A stretch of DNA of 64,000 bases from positions 1,055,996 through 1,119,995 of the forward strand of contig JAMPBJ010000001.1 of the NCBI GenBank assembly GCA_023666835.1. The letters are read 5' to 3'. Shown one piece after another: positions 57,218 to 64,000 of this stretch. Below the pieces are notes generated by a model, which did no database searches, had not been told where the DNA came from, and was given only the letters and a program-made list of their open reading frames with translations. The first letter of the stretch is position 1. The number at the start of each line of letters is the position of its first letter. The DNA is from Bacteroides sp. (GTDB taxonomy: Bacteria > Bacteroidota > Bacteroidia > Bacteroidales > Muribaculaceae). The translations under genes were made by a program, and so were the position numbers.

Positions 57218-58188
57218 AACTGACTAAAATACGAGCAGCAATCATAGTGATTTTCGCATCTATTATTTTCATGTCACTGTCCTCATTTGTCCGCGTGAGT
57301 GTTGATCCAAAAGCTTATCGACGAAATAACATAATATTTGGGAAAGCGCTTATCGACTGTTTTGGGCAAGATACGATTCTCAAATATTTAAATCAAGGAA
57401 TGGGATTTTACACAAGAGCAATAATCGATACATGTGGTAATATTAGAACTTCAAAATTAAGCCTTAGATCCGGATACAATCATCGCAGAGAGCTACCCAA
57501 TCATATGGTTGAAAAATTTTCGAACTATTGTGATACAACCAAACTTTCCCTAACGTGGATCTATGATCCCCTTATTTATGATGTATGTTTGTACACAGAT
57601 AGCCTTGAAAGAGAGATCTTCAAACCAAAAAGATCCAAATCCGGTTGTTTTCTTAACTGGCCTACTGAATATATTTTAAATGAAAGTACTAACAAAACGC
57701 CACTTGAGATTATATATTCAACCGTTAATACTCTTAATAGTTTTATAGATGATAAAACCAGGACAGCAATTAAAGACACTATTGATATAAATCTTGTAAC
57801 ACCTGAAAACTACAATACGGCGAATTTAATTATATCAATGATGTACGCATTAGGCGAATGCCACGTCAGTAAGATGCTTGATGGAAATGATTTTACAATT
57901 ATATTCATGCTCGATAGCCATGGCTATGTTCTTGATTATGAATCTATTTATAATGCGAGTCCTATATTTGACTCTGGCATGAAGCTTGAATTACTTAAAT
58001 CCTTAAAACAAAACAAAGTAAAATTTTTAGCAAGTGAAGGTAGTACAGTTACTGTAATATTTCCAGGCAAAAACCATATCTTGCCAGAGTGCATATTTTT
58101 CGAAGGCTATTCCCATCGTTCACAAAGAGAATATTTAATTTATTCAGCAATAATTGACTTATGGAATGAGGGCAAACGAAAGAATTAA
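57214..58188 (+). CDS. Unrecognised exported or membrane-anchored protein, partner of the RHS protein
   Basis: 324 aa with an N-terminal hydrophobic segment (about residues 7-27), which is either a signal anchor or uncleaved signal, so most of it would be periplasmic. I do not recognise a family. Two stretches (FYTRAIIDTCGNIRTSKL at about 67-84 and FTIIFMLDSHGYVLDYES at about 227-244) resemble each other and, loosely, the strand-turn-strand of TonB-C-like domains. Its start overlaps the RHS stop (ATGA), and its DNA is as AT-rich as the RHS 3' end, so both arrived together. Immunity protein is the leading guess. 188 bases without features follow. Confidence 0.6.
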   Translation: MKLTKIRAAIIVIFASIIFMSLSSFVRVSVDPKAYRRNNIIFGKALIDCFGQDTILKYLNQGMGFYTRAIIDTCGNIRTSKLSLRSGYNHRRELPNHMVEKFSNYCDTTKLSLTWIYDPLIYDVCLYTDSLEREIFKPKRSKSGCFLNWPTEYILNESTNKTPLEIIYSTVNTLNSFIDDKTRTAIKDTIDINLVTPENYNTANLIISMMYALGECHVSKMLDGNDFTIIFMLDSHGYVLDYESIYNASPIFDSGMKLELLKSLKQNKVKFLASEGSTVTVIFPGKNHILPECIFFEGYSHRSQREYLIYSAIIDLWNEGKRKN

Positions 58189-58376
58189 AGAAATAAACAT
58201 TAAGGCTCCATCTCATATGATGAATATGAACAAGTAGTCGGAATATAAATTTTACATAAGTTTTGTAGTTGCGGACATCATTGTATGTCCCGCATATTAC
58301 AATTAATGGATTTTTCAAAGAATACAACATCTTCTAAGACAGAATATTCCAGCAACTTACTTTAAGGAAATGCCTG

Positions 58377-58859
58377 TCAGCCGATATGGAGGTCGGGGCG
58401 ACCTTCGAAGGCGGCCACTGTGGCCGTCAGAACAGGATCGAGGTCGGCTCCTTTGGCCGTGGCCGGGTTGAAACCGGCCAGCGTGGTGCGACCGATGCAT
58501 TTTGTGTGTCCGGTGGATGAATTGATGATGCGCTGCTCGATGACAAAACTGCGGGTGCCGACGTGGGTCACGGCAGTCCAAACCTGCAAAGGCTCGTCGA
58601 AATAGGCCGGTTCGAAGAAGTCGCAATTGACATTGACCACCACCGAACGGATGTCGCGCACGGTCATCGTGCCTTTCGATATCGTCTTGATGTAATCGAG
58701 TTTACCCAAATCCATCATTGAGAGATACACGTTGTTGTTGACATGGCCGAGCAGGTCGATGTCGGTGAATCGTGTCTGCAGGTCGAGACAATGGTGGAAT
58801 GGATGCTCCGCAGCCGGAACGCGAGGATTGGAGGAAGGCAGATATGATGATGGTTTCAT
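58377..58859 (-). CDS. Hotdog-fold acyl-CoA/ACP thioesterase
   Basis: 160 aa. The 4HBT signature is TRFTDIDLLGHVNNNVYLSMM, with the catalytic Asp region D-x-x-G-H-V-N-N. Later strands (SVVVNVNCDFFEPAYFDEP, RSFVIEQRII) complete the hotdog. Such YbgC/FadM-like enzymes hydrolyse acyl-CoA or acyl-ACP in the cytosol; the chain length is unknown. It lies 19 bases downstream of the DUF721 gene and may be in the recF-DUF721 transcript. Confidence 0.9.
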   Translation of the reverse strand: MKPSSYLPSSNPRVPAAEHPFHHCLDLQTRFTDIDLLGHVNNNVYLSMMDLGKLDYIKTISKGTMTVRDIRSVVVNVNCDFFEPAYFDEPLQVWTAVTHVGTRSFVIEQRIINSSTGHTKCIGRTTLAGFNPATAKGADLDPVLTATVAAFEGRPDLHIG

Positions 58860-58878
58860 GATTCAGTGATTGCAGCAG

Positions 58879-59169
58879 TTAATGAAATTGGATATCTGTG
58901 AGTGCTTCACTTCCCACGGCATCGTTGAGCCGACGGATGAGCTGCTCGCGGTAGAACGACAGTTCGTGGCGGAGCGAAGCCGATGAGATGTAGACGTGAA
59001 GTACCCCGGCATCCACATATCGGCGATAGGTATAACGGTTTACGCCGGGACCTACCACCTCCGACCACAAAAAGCAGGCGCGCTGCTGTGCGAGCGTGTC
59101 GGTGGCGCCGGCACGAGCCATTGCTTCATCAAATATCGAGGCAAACGATTTGGGTTCGGTGCGTTTCAT
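58879..59169 (-). CDS. DUF721 (DciA-like) protein
   Basis: 96 aa from the ATG at 59169 (MKRTEPKSFASIFDEAM). A longer in-frame start at 59214 would overlap recF. The order WSEVVGPGVNRYTYRRYVDAGVLHVYI, SASLRHELSFYREQLIRRLN is the DUF721 fold (W..ivG..ia..t.p..i..G.L.V.v.s..w..eL). Established knowledge: DciA, the best-studied DUF721 protein, loads the replicative helicase in bacteria lacking DnaC/I. Its place right behind recF supports a DNA replication/repair role. Confidence 0.9.
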   Translation of the reverse strand: MKRTEPKSFASIFDEAMARAGATDTLAQQRACFLWSEVVGPGVNRYTYRRYVDAGVLHVYISSASLRHELSFYREQLIRRLNDAVGSEALTDIQFH

Positions 59170-59179
59170 GCGGAGTGGT

Positions 59180-60289
59180 TCAGGGATTAGCCGGTGTGAA
59201 TTGACCGTCGGCAACAGTCCATAGACTGAAATTGCCGGGCATGCGGCTGATGATGTCGTCGAGATGCTTGCGGTTGGTGTCGGTGATGAAAATCTGACCG
59301 AACTGACCGTCGGTGGTCACGATATTCATGATGCGCTCCACGCGGTCGGCATCGAGCTTGTCGAAAATGTCGTCGAGAAGCAGCAACGGTTTCAGACCGG
59401 TGGCTTTGTGCAGAAAATCGTACTGTGCGAGTCGCAGGGCGATGGTGAAGGTCTTGCACTGGCCCTGTGACCCACTCCGACGCAAAGGCATATCATTGAG
59501 AGTCATGGTAATATCATCGCGATGAGGGCCAACAGTGGTGTGGTGCAGGATTTCGTCGCGACGTCGCGAAGCCTCCAGTGCATCAGAGAGCGATGCGTGG
59601 CCATCGACAGCTATGGAGTTGAGGTAGCCGATTTCGACTTTCTCGGTCGACGAAGCTATCAGGCTGTAGTAGCGTGCAAACAGACCGGTGAGGGTGTCGA
59701 CCCATGCCGAGCGGCGCGAAGTGATGATGGCGGCGGCCATCTCCATGCCCGCTTCCAGGGCTTCGTAGAGTGTGCCGTCAGTGGCGCCGTCGCGCAAAAG
59801 TCGGTTGCGTTGATCGAGAAGCATGGTGTAGCGTATCACCGCGTCGAGATATATGTGGTCGCTTTGCGAGATGACCATGTCCATCCACCGTCGGCGCTGT
59901 TCGCCACTGCCCTGTATCAGGTCGATATCCTGCGGCGAGGCCATCACCAACGGATACCGGCCGATATGTTCACTCAATCGCTGATATTCCTTGCCGCCAC
60001 GGCGAAGGCTCTTGCGCCGTCCGCGCTGCATACCCAGTGTCAGCTGTTCGGGAGCGTCTCGGCGCACATAGTCGGCCTTGGCGGTGAGGAAATCCTCGCC
60101 CATGCGGATGAGCATGGCGTCGGTCATTCCCGAGAAACTTTTGCAGAAACTCAGATAGTGAATGGCGTCGAGAAGATTGCTCTTACCCATGCCGTTGTTG
60201 CCCAAAAAGCAGTTGATCTTTTCGGAGAAGTCGAGCGAGGCCTCGGCAATGTTTTTAAAATTGGTGAGCGAAAGATGTACAATTTGCAT
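59180..60289 (-). CDS. recF: DNA replication and repair protein RecF
   Basis: 369 aa, an SMC-like ABC ATPase. It begins MQIVHLSLTNFKNIAEASLDF. Walker A is FLGNNGMGKSNLLDAIHYLSF, the signature motif is RSGSQGQCKTFTIALRLAQ, and Walker B is PLLLLDDIFDKLDADRV. It helps RecOR load RecA at gaps, acting on DNA. A -7 box (TACTTTTG, 60305-60298) drives it divergently from the kinase gene. Confidence 0.97.
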   Translation of the reverse strand: MQIVHLSLTNFKNIAEASLDFSEKINCFLGNNGMGKSNLLDAIHYLSFCKSFSGMTDAMLIRMGEDFLTAKADYVRRDAPEQLTLGMQRGRRKSLRRGGKEYQRLSEHIGRYPLVMASPQDIDLIQGSGEQRRRWMDMVISQSDHIYLDAVIRYTMLLDQRNRLLRDGATDGTLYEALEAGMEMAAAIITSRRSAWVDTLTGLFARYYSLIASSTEKVEIGYLNSIAVDGHASLSDALEASRRRDEILHHTTVGPHRDDITMTLNDMPLRRSGSQGQCKTFTIALRLAQYDFLHKATGLKPLLLLDDIFDKLDADRVERIMNIVTTDGQFGQIFITDTNRKHLDDIISRMPGNFSLWTVADGQFTPANP

Positions 60290-60297
60290 ATCAGTTA

Positions 60298-60327
60298 CAA
60301 AAGTACAAAAAAATTCAACTATATTTG
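60298..60327. promoter_or_regulatory. Divergent -7 boxes, recF / Ser-Thr kinase
   Basis: TACTTTTG on the minus strand (60305-60298) and TATATTTG on the plus strand (60320-60327), only 14 bases apart, so the two promoters would interfere with each other. Confidence 0.55.
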
Positions 60328-60388
60328 CGATAGGAATCCATGTTTAACCATGTTTTCCCTCAACCGCATCAATCACAAATCACAAGCA

Positions 60389-62218
60389 ATGAGCAATCCA
60401 GTTTTTGCAATGCCAATCGGCTCGGTTCTTCGGTCGCCCTACTCCACCTACGAAGTGCTTCAAGTGCTCGGGTCGGGAGGATTCGGCATCACATATCTGG
60501 CCCAATCGCAGACAACGGTGGGCAACATCCCCGTGACCTTCAAAGTGGCCATAAAAGAGCACTTTTTGCGTTCCGACTGCAGCCGTGATGCATCCGGCAC
60601 GGGCATCAGCTACCCGACCAGCTCGCGCCAAAAGGTCGAAGCCGCCTGTCGCGACTTCGTGCGCGAAGCATGCAATCTGCGCTCCATTGCCGGACAGTGC
60701 GAAAACATCGTGCGCGTCAACGAAGTGTTTGAGGCCAACGGCACGGCCTATTATGTGATGGAATATCTCGGCGGCATGAGTCTGCGCGACTATATCCGCA
60801 CCAACGGTCCGGTGACGGTGGATCGCGCTCTTGAGATCATGATGCCGGTAATCAACGCCGTGGGCGTGCTCCACTCGCTCTACATCAACCACCTCGACAT
60901 AAAGCCGGCCAACATAATGCTGGAAAAAAACGAGCGCGGAACTGAACGGCCGGTACTCATCGACTTCGGTCTTTCGCGCCATTACAACACCGACGGAGCT
61001 CCCACAACGTCGATAGGTATGACAGGCGTGACCGATGGTTTTTCGCCCATCGAGCAATATTCGGGCATAACCGAATTCTCGCCCGCCAGCGACGTCTACT
61101 CACTTGCAGCCACTCTCGTCTACTGCCTGACAGGAAACACACTTCCTCCGGCTTTGGAGACCAATCGACAGAGTATCGAAGCAATTCTGCCGGCATCGGT
61201 GCCTGCAGGACTACGTCAGGTGTTGGAGCGTGCTTTGTCGCTTGCGCTGGTCAACCGTCAGCCCAACGCTTCGGTATTGGCACAAGAACTTGCTCCTTAT
61301 GCAGCATCTGCGGCAACTTCTTCAACAGACACCACGACTACCTCTGTCGCCGGCGATTTCACCAGACCTGTCACTCCAGCCGTCACTCCGATAATATCCG
61401 ACAATGACCGCAACGACACAGTGATCTCCACCCCTCCCCCTCCATCGTCACCTACCCCCGGCTACGGCGCTCCCTCCCCTGTTGAACCGATCCGTTTCGG
61501 TGGCAAAAAGAAAAAGAGCGGTGGCTCAGCGGCCTGGATCTATGTGCTCATCGGTCTGCTCGTGGCTGCAGTGGCCGGAATAGTGGTGTATATGCTGGTC
61601 AGCTCCGGCGGCAAGACCGTGGTGCGCGACGACGATGATTTCGAATTCACCGATGAAAGCTGGGAAGAACAGACCTCCAGTCCTGCAATGACCGACAACT
61701 CCAACCGACCGGTTGAAGCCACAGAAGTCGTTGAAGTAGAGGAAGTAGCACCCGAATCGACTTACTCATCACTTCAGGGCGATTACGACTTCCTGTTCCA
61801 GCAACTCAAACCGGGCACACACGTGAAGTCGCTGAAATGGTCAGGCAACGTGTTCACTTTCGCACCCAACGGTGAGTGGACCAATCCCTACTACGAAGAC
61901 TCGCTCACCGACCGCGACTGGAACATATCCAACAGCCGGCGTACGTCGGAGTACTATACATACAACGGCGACCGCGGCGTGATGGAGTATTACTGGAACG
62001 GCGACAACATATCTTCGATCGTCGACAATACCCGTGGATTCACCGTGTATCGCTACTACAATTCAGACGGCACACTGTCGTCGTCGGTGACTTCCTACCA
62101 CGATGGCCGTCCCAGCAAGGAGTACACATACACCAACTACAAGTTTGACAGCAACGGCAACTGGACGTCGCGCAAAGTCAACGGCAACACGGAATCACGA
62201 ACCATTACATACTATTAG
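60389..62218 (+). CDS. Membrane-spanning serine/threonine protein kinase with C-terminal repeat domain
   Basis: 609 aa from the ATG at 60389 (MSNPVFAMPIG); an ATG at 60350 is also in frame. Kinase domain about residues 20-285: glycine loop LGSGGFGITYLA; catalytic Lys in FKVAIKEHF; catalytic loop LDIKPANIMLE (H-L-D-x-K-P-x-N form); IDFGLSRHY (DFG); and EFSPASDVYSLAATL. A Pro/Thr-rich linker leads to one membrane helix (about 385-407, AAWIYVLIGLLVAAVAGIVVYML). An acidic stretch and an external domain with Tyr-rich, MORN/RHS-like beta repeats (YYTYNGDRGVMEYYWNGDN) follow. The topology is kinase inside and repeats outside, as in PknB-like sensors but with an unusual ectodomain. The downstream lipoprotein gene is 32 bases away. 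Confidence 0.92.
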   Translation: MSNPVFAMPIGSVLRSPYSTYEVLQVLGSGGFGITYLAQSQTTVGNIPVTFKVAIKEHFLRSDCSRDASGTGISYPTSSRQKVEAACRDFVREACNLRSIAGQCENIVRVNEVFEANGTAYYVMEYLGGMSLRDYIRTNGPVTVDRALEIMMPVINAVGVLHSLYINHLDIKPANIMLEKNERGTERPVLIDFGLSRHYNTDGAPTTSIGMTGVTDGFSPIEQYSGITEFSPASDVYSLAATLVYCLTGNTLPPALETNRQSIEAILPASVPAGLRQVLERALSLALVNRQPNASVLAQELAPYAASAATSSTDTTTTSVAGDFTRPVTPAVTPIISDNDRNDTVISTPPPPSSPTPGYGAPSPVEPIRFGGKKKKSGGSAAWIYVLIGLLVAAVAGIVVYMLVSSGGKTVVRDDDDFEFTDESWEEQTSSPAMTDNSNRPVEATEVVEVEEVAPESTYSSLQGDYDFLFQQLKPGTHVKSLKWSGNVFTFAPNGEWTNPYYEDSLTDRDWNISNSRRTSEYYTYNGDRGVMEYYWNGDNISSIVDNTRGFTVYRYYNSDGTLSSSVTSYHDGRPSKEYTYTNYKFDSNGNWTSRKVNGNTESRTITYY

Positions 62219-62250
62219 ACAAACTCTTAATCAATTTATAAGTCAAAGCA

Positions 62251-62922
62251 ATGAAAAAACTGTTGTTAATCCTTTCGGTCGTGGCACTCGTTGGCATGAC
62301 ATCGTGTAAGAAATCACATAAACCGATCTACGACGACGAAGCCGATGAGGTGGAAGCCGTGGATGAAGAGCCAGAACCGGTGGTCGAAGAAGCCACACCG
62401 ATGGAAATGAAATTTGAAATATCGGGCGTGGTAGGCAAATACCCCATCGACATGCTTCTGGTGATGCACTCCAATGGTGAGATCAGCGGCAAATACCGCT
62501 ACACCAAAAGCGGCAACGGCGACTGGCTGCTGATATCGGGAGTCATGAACTCAGACCACACTAAAATGCAGATCGTGGAGAAATACGACGGAAAGATCAC
62601 CGGCGACTGGCAACTCGACATCAACTCGCTTGAGCCCAATGTCAACATCTCCGGAAAAATGACCAACTACAAAGGCAAAGACTTCCCCGTGCAGCTTACA
62701 GGCAAGCAGGGTGTAGCCTCCGAGGGCACCTACAGCATTGACGACGAATGGGGCTCGCTCCTTGAAATCCTTCAATCCACCGACGTCAACGAAGCTGTCG
62801 ATGCCATCAACTCTGCCATCGAAGAGGTCAGCGATGAGGACGTGGAAGCGGCTCTCGACATTCTCGACAAAAGCGTCAAAACCGCTCGGGCCATCAACAC
62901 TGCATCCAAAATGTTTTACTGA
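62251..62922 (+). CDS. Lipoprotein of unknown function, partner of the kinase
   Basis: 223 aa. The signal ends in LVGMTSCKK (Cys about residue 19). A strongly acidic linker follows (EADEVEAVDEEPEPVVEE, about 30-48), then a beta-rich domain (about 55-155, GNGDWLLISGVMNSDHTKM, GKITGDWQLDIN) and a helical C-terminus (about 165-223, with SIDDEW, then DVNEAVDAINSAIEEVSDED). I do not know the family. Placed directly behind the kinase and before a terminator, it probably shares that transcript and may contact the kinase ectodomain; that is inference. Confidence 0.8.
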   Translation: MKKLLLILSVVALVGMTSCKKSHKPIYDDEADEVEAVDEEPEPVVEEATPMEMKFEISGVVGKYPIDMLLVMHSNGEISGKYRYTKSGNGDWLLISGVMNSDHTKMQIVEKYDGKITGDWQLDINSLEPNVNISGKMTNYKGKDFPVQLTGKQGVASEGTYSIDDEWGSLLEILQSTDVNEAVDAINSAIEEVSDEDVEAALDILDKSVKTARAINTASKMFY

Positions 62923-62947
62923 TTCACGTTTTTAACCAACAAACAAT

Positions 62948-62981
62948 CGGCCCCGCAACGATCGCGGGGTCGATTTTTTTT
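62948..62981 (+). terminator. Terminator of the kinase-lipoprotein operon
   Basis: CGGCCCCGC pairs with GCGGGGTCG (one G-T pair) around a seven-base loop, followed by eight T. Confidence 0.88.
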
Positions 62982-63014
62982 ATATTAAGCAACAGATGGA
63001 ATGAAGAAATTGTG

Positions 63015-63022
63015 TAATTTTG
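63015..63022 (+). promoter_or_regulatory. Putative -7 box of the CobW-family gene
   Basis: TAATTTTG, 28 bases before the ATG. I see no clear palindrome for a zinc-responsive regulator in this short gap. Confidence 0.5.
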
Positions 63023-63050
63023 GTATTGAAATTACATTTTACCAGAGACT

Positions 63051-64000
63051 ATGACAAACAAAGAAATACCCGTACTGCTGCTGACCGGATATCTCGGTAG
63101 CGGCAAGACCACACTGCTCAACTACATACTCGGCAATCGCCAAGGCATCAAGGCCGCAGTGATAGTCAATGACATAGGCGAAGTCAACATCGACGCATCA
63201 CTCATCCAGAAGGGGGGTGTTGTGGGTCAGGACCAAAGTCAGGACGACCTGGTGGCATTGCAGAATGGATGCATCTGCTGCACTCTGAAGATGGATCTGG
63301 TGGAACAGATAGCCGACCTGGCAGCCACCGGCAAGTTTGACTACATAGTGATCGAGGCAAGCGGCATCTGCGAGCCCGGTCCTATAGCCCAGACCATCTG
63401 CTCCATACCACTGATGGACGAGAAATACAACCGCGGCGCCACTCCCAAGCTCGACTGCATAGCTACAGTGGTCGACGCGCTTCGTCTTCGCGACGAATTC
63501 GGTTGCGGCGAAGCCTTGCAAAACAAAGATCTGACCGACGACGATATCGAAAATCTGATCATCGAACAAATAGAATTTTGCAACGTGATCATCATCAACA
63601 AGGCATCAGAAGTGACGCCCGACGAACTCCGTCGCGTCACGGCTATCATCAGAGCCATTCAGCCGTTGGCCAAAATCATTACCACCGACTACTGTCGGGT
63701 GGATCTCGACGAAATCGTAGGCACCGGTGCGTTCAATTTTGAAAAGGTGGCCACTTCCGCAGCATGGGTCCGCGAACTTGAAGGACACCACGACGAGGAA
63801 GAGGAGCATGAGCATGAACATCATCACGACCACCACCACGAACATGACCATGAGCATGAGCATGAGCACCATCATGAGCATGGCGAGAACTGCACTTGCG
63901 GCCACTGCCACCACCATCACGGCGAGGAGGGCGAGGCCGAGGAATATGGCATACAGACGTTCGTCTACTATCGCCGCCGCGGATTTGACCTCAACCGCTT
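63051..64000 (+). CDS. CobW/COG0523-family GTPase metallochaperone (partial, 3' end outside window)
   Basis: At least 316 codons, open to the window edge. G3E-family P-loop LTGYLGSGKTTLLNYI; the metal-binding GCICCTL (C-x-C-C); the Walker B-like YIVIEASGI; and the NK(A/D)-type base motif IIINKASEV. A strongly His/Glu/Asp-rich insert (about residues 245-295) contains CTCGHCHHHH, a likely zinc- or nickel-binding arm. The C-terminal CobW_C domain starts at YGIQTFVYYRRRGFDL and is cut off. Family members deliver or insert Zn, Ni or Co. The identity of the metal is not visible; zinc is the commonest. It starts after a terminator, so has its own promoter. Confidence 0.93.
   Translation, partial: MTNKEIPVLLLTGYLGSGKTTLLNYILGNRQGIKAAVIVNDIGEVNIDASLIQKGGVVGQDQSQDDLVALQNGCICCTLKMDLVEQIADLAATGKFDYIVIEASGICEPGPIAQTICSIPLMDEKYNRGATPKLDCIATVVDALRLRDEFGCGEALQNKDLTDDDIENLIIEQIEFCNVIIINKASEVTPDELRRVTAIIRAIQPLAKIITTDYCRVDLDEIVGTGAFNFEKVATSAAWVRELEGHHDEEEEHEHEHHHDHHHEHDHEHEHEHHHEHGENCTCGHCHHHHGEEGEAEEYGIQTFVYYRRRGFDLNR

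Noticed and set aside
59522-60388. N-terminal extension of the kinase frame back to 59522
   Set aside because: The 289 extra codons lie antisense to recF and resemble no domain. The kinase begins at MSNPVFAMPIG (or MFSLNR).

Overview
The window looks like chromosomal DNA of a Bacteroidales bacterium, most likely a gut Muribaculaceae-type genome with moderately high GC. This is an inference. The evidence is a run of promoters of the Bacteroidetes type (TAnnTTTG at -7, in the best cases a TTTG exactly 19 bases upstream), a type III glutamine synthetase, a BspA-like leucine-rich repeat protein, the DUF4492-cydA-cydB set, a fused MsrA/MsrB and a DUF5715 protein. Most of the window is core chromosome. 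Accessory material is concentrated at 16.1-19 kb, 19.9-34.9 kb, 47.5-52.3 kb and 54.6-58.2 kb.

Region by region. 1-16.1 kb: a partial THUMP RNA methyltransferase (minus); a tightly overlapping operon DUF5715 lipoprotein / giant AsmA-like protein / HAD phosphatase / aroB (plus); a glycosyltransferase (minus) divergent from a TPR-sensor histidine kinase (plus); then folK and the translation/transcription operon rimP-nusA-infB (minus). 16.1-19.8 kb: an ADP-ribosylglycohydrolase fused to an unrecognised C-terminal region, behind a promoter with two copies of a GTGTA-N5-TACAC operator; tRNA-Ser(CGA); a lipoprotein of the exonuclease/endonuclease/phosphatase superfamily.

19.9-30.4 kb (minus) is the most interesting locus. 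It is a compact four-gene operon, transcribed VWA protein -> tubulin/FtsZ-superfamily protein (1083 aa) -> 1006-aa coiled-coil protein with two central membrane segments -> 842-aa polytopic membrane protein ending in two transglutaminase-like domains, only one of which keeps its catalytic cysteine. The gaps are 21, 9 and 3 bases and a terminator follows the last gene. The layout suggests a membrane-anchored tubulin-like cytoskeletal or remodelling machine that couples a periplasmic VWA sensor to a cytoplasmic polymer or scaffold. I know of tubulin-like families that neighbour VWA proteins, but not of this exact gene set.

30.4-36 kb: a 197-bp imperfect palindrome, a BspA-like LRR protein, a two-gene membrane/PH-domain unit, the small SRP RNA with a perfect promoter, a decayed wHTH fragment, a 346-bp MITE, rubredoxin (53 aa) and an exported SGNH hydrolase. 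36-47.5 kb: an exported dipeptide epimerase, MsrAB, an MFS transporter, DUF1846, Tex, a GH2 beta-galactosidase and a U32/TrhP-type protein. 47.5-52.3 kb: a 162-bp MITE touching the cydB stop codon, the DUF4492-cydA-cydB operon, two identical tRNA-Val genes and a broken ISL3-type transposase carrying a 68-bp deletion derivative of the same MITE. 52.3-64 kb: glnN with a candidate attenuator, an RHS protein with an AT-rich C-terminal module and an overlapping partner gene (possible toxin/immunity pair), a thioesterase, a DUF721 protein, recF divergent from a Ser/Thr kinase with its lipoprotein neighbour, and a partial CobW/COG0523 metallochaperone GTPase with a very His-rich insert.

All functional calls rest on reading motifs by eye. 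No database search was run.
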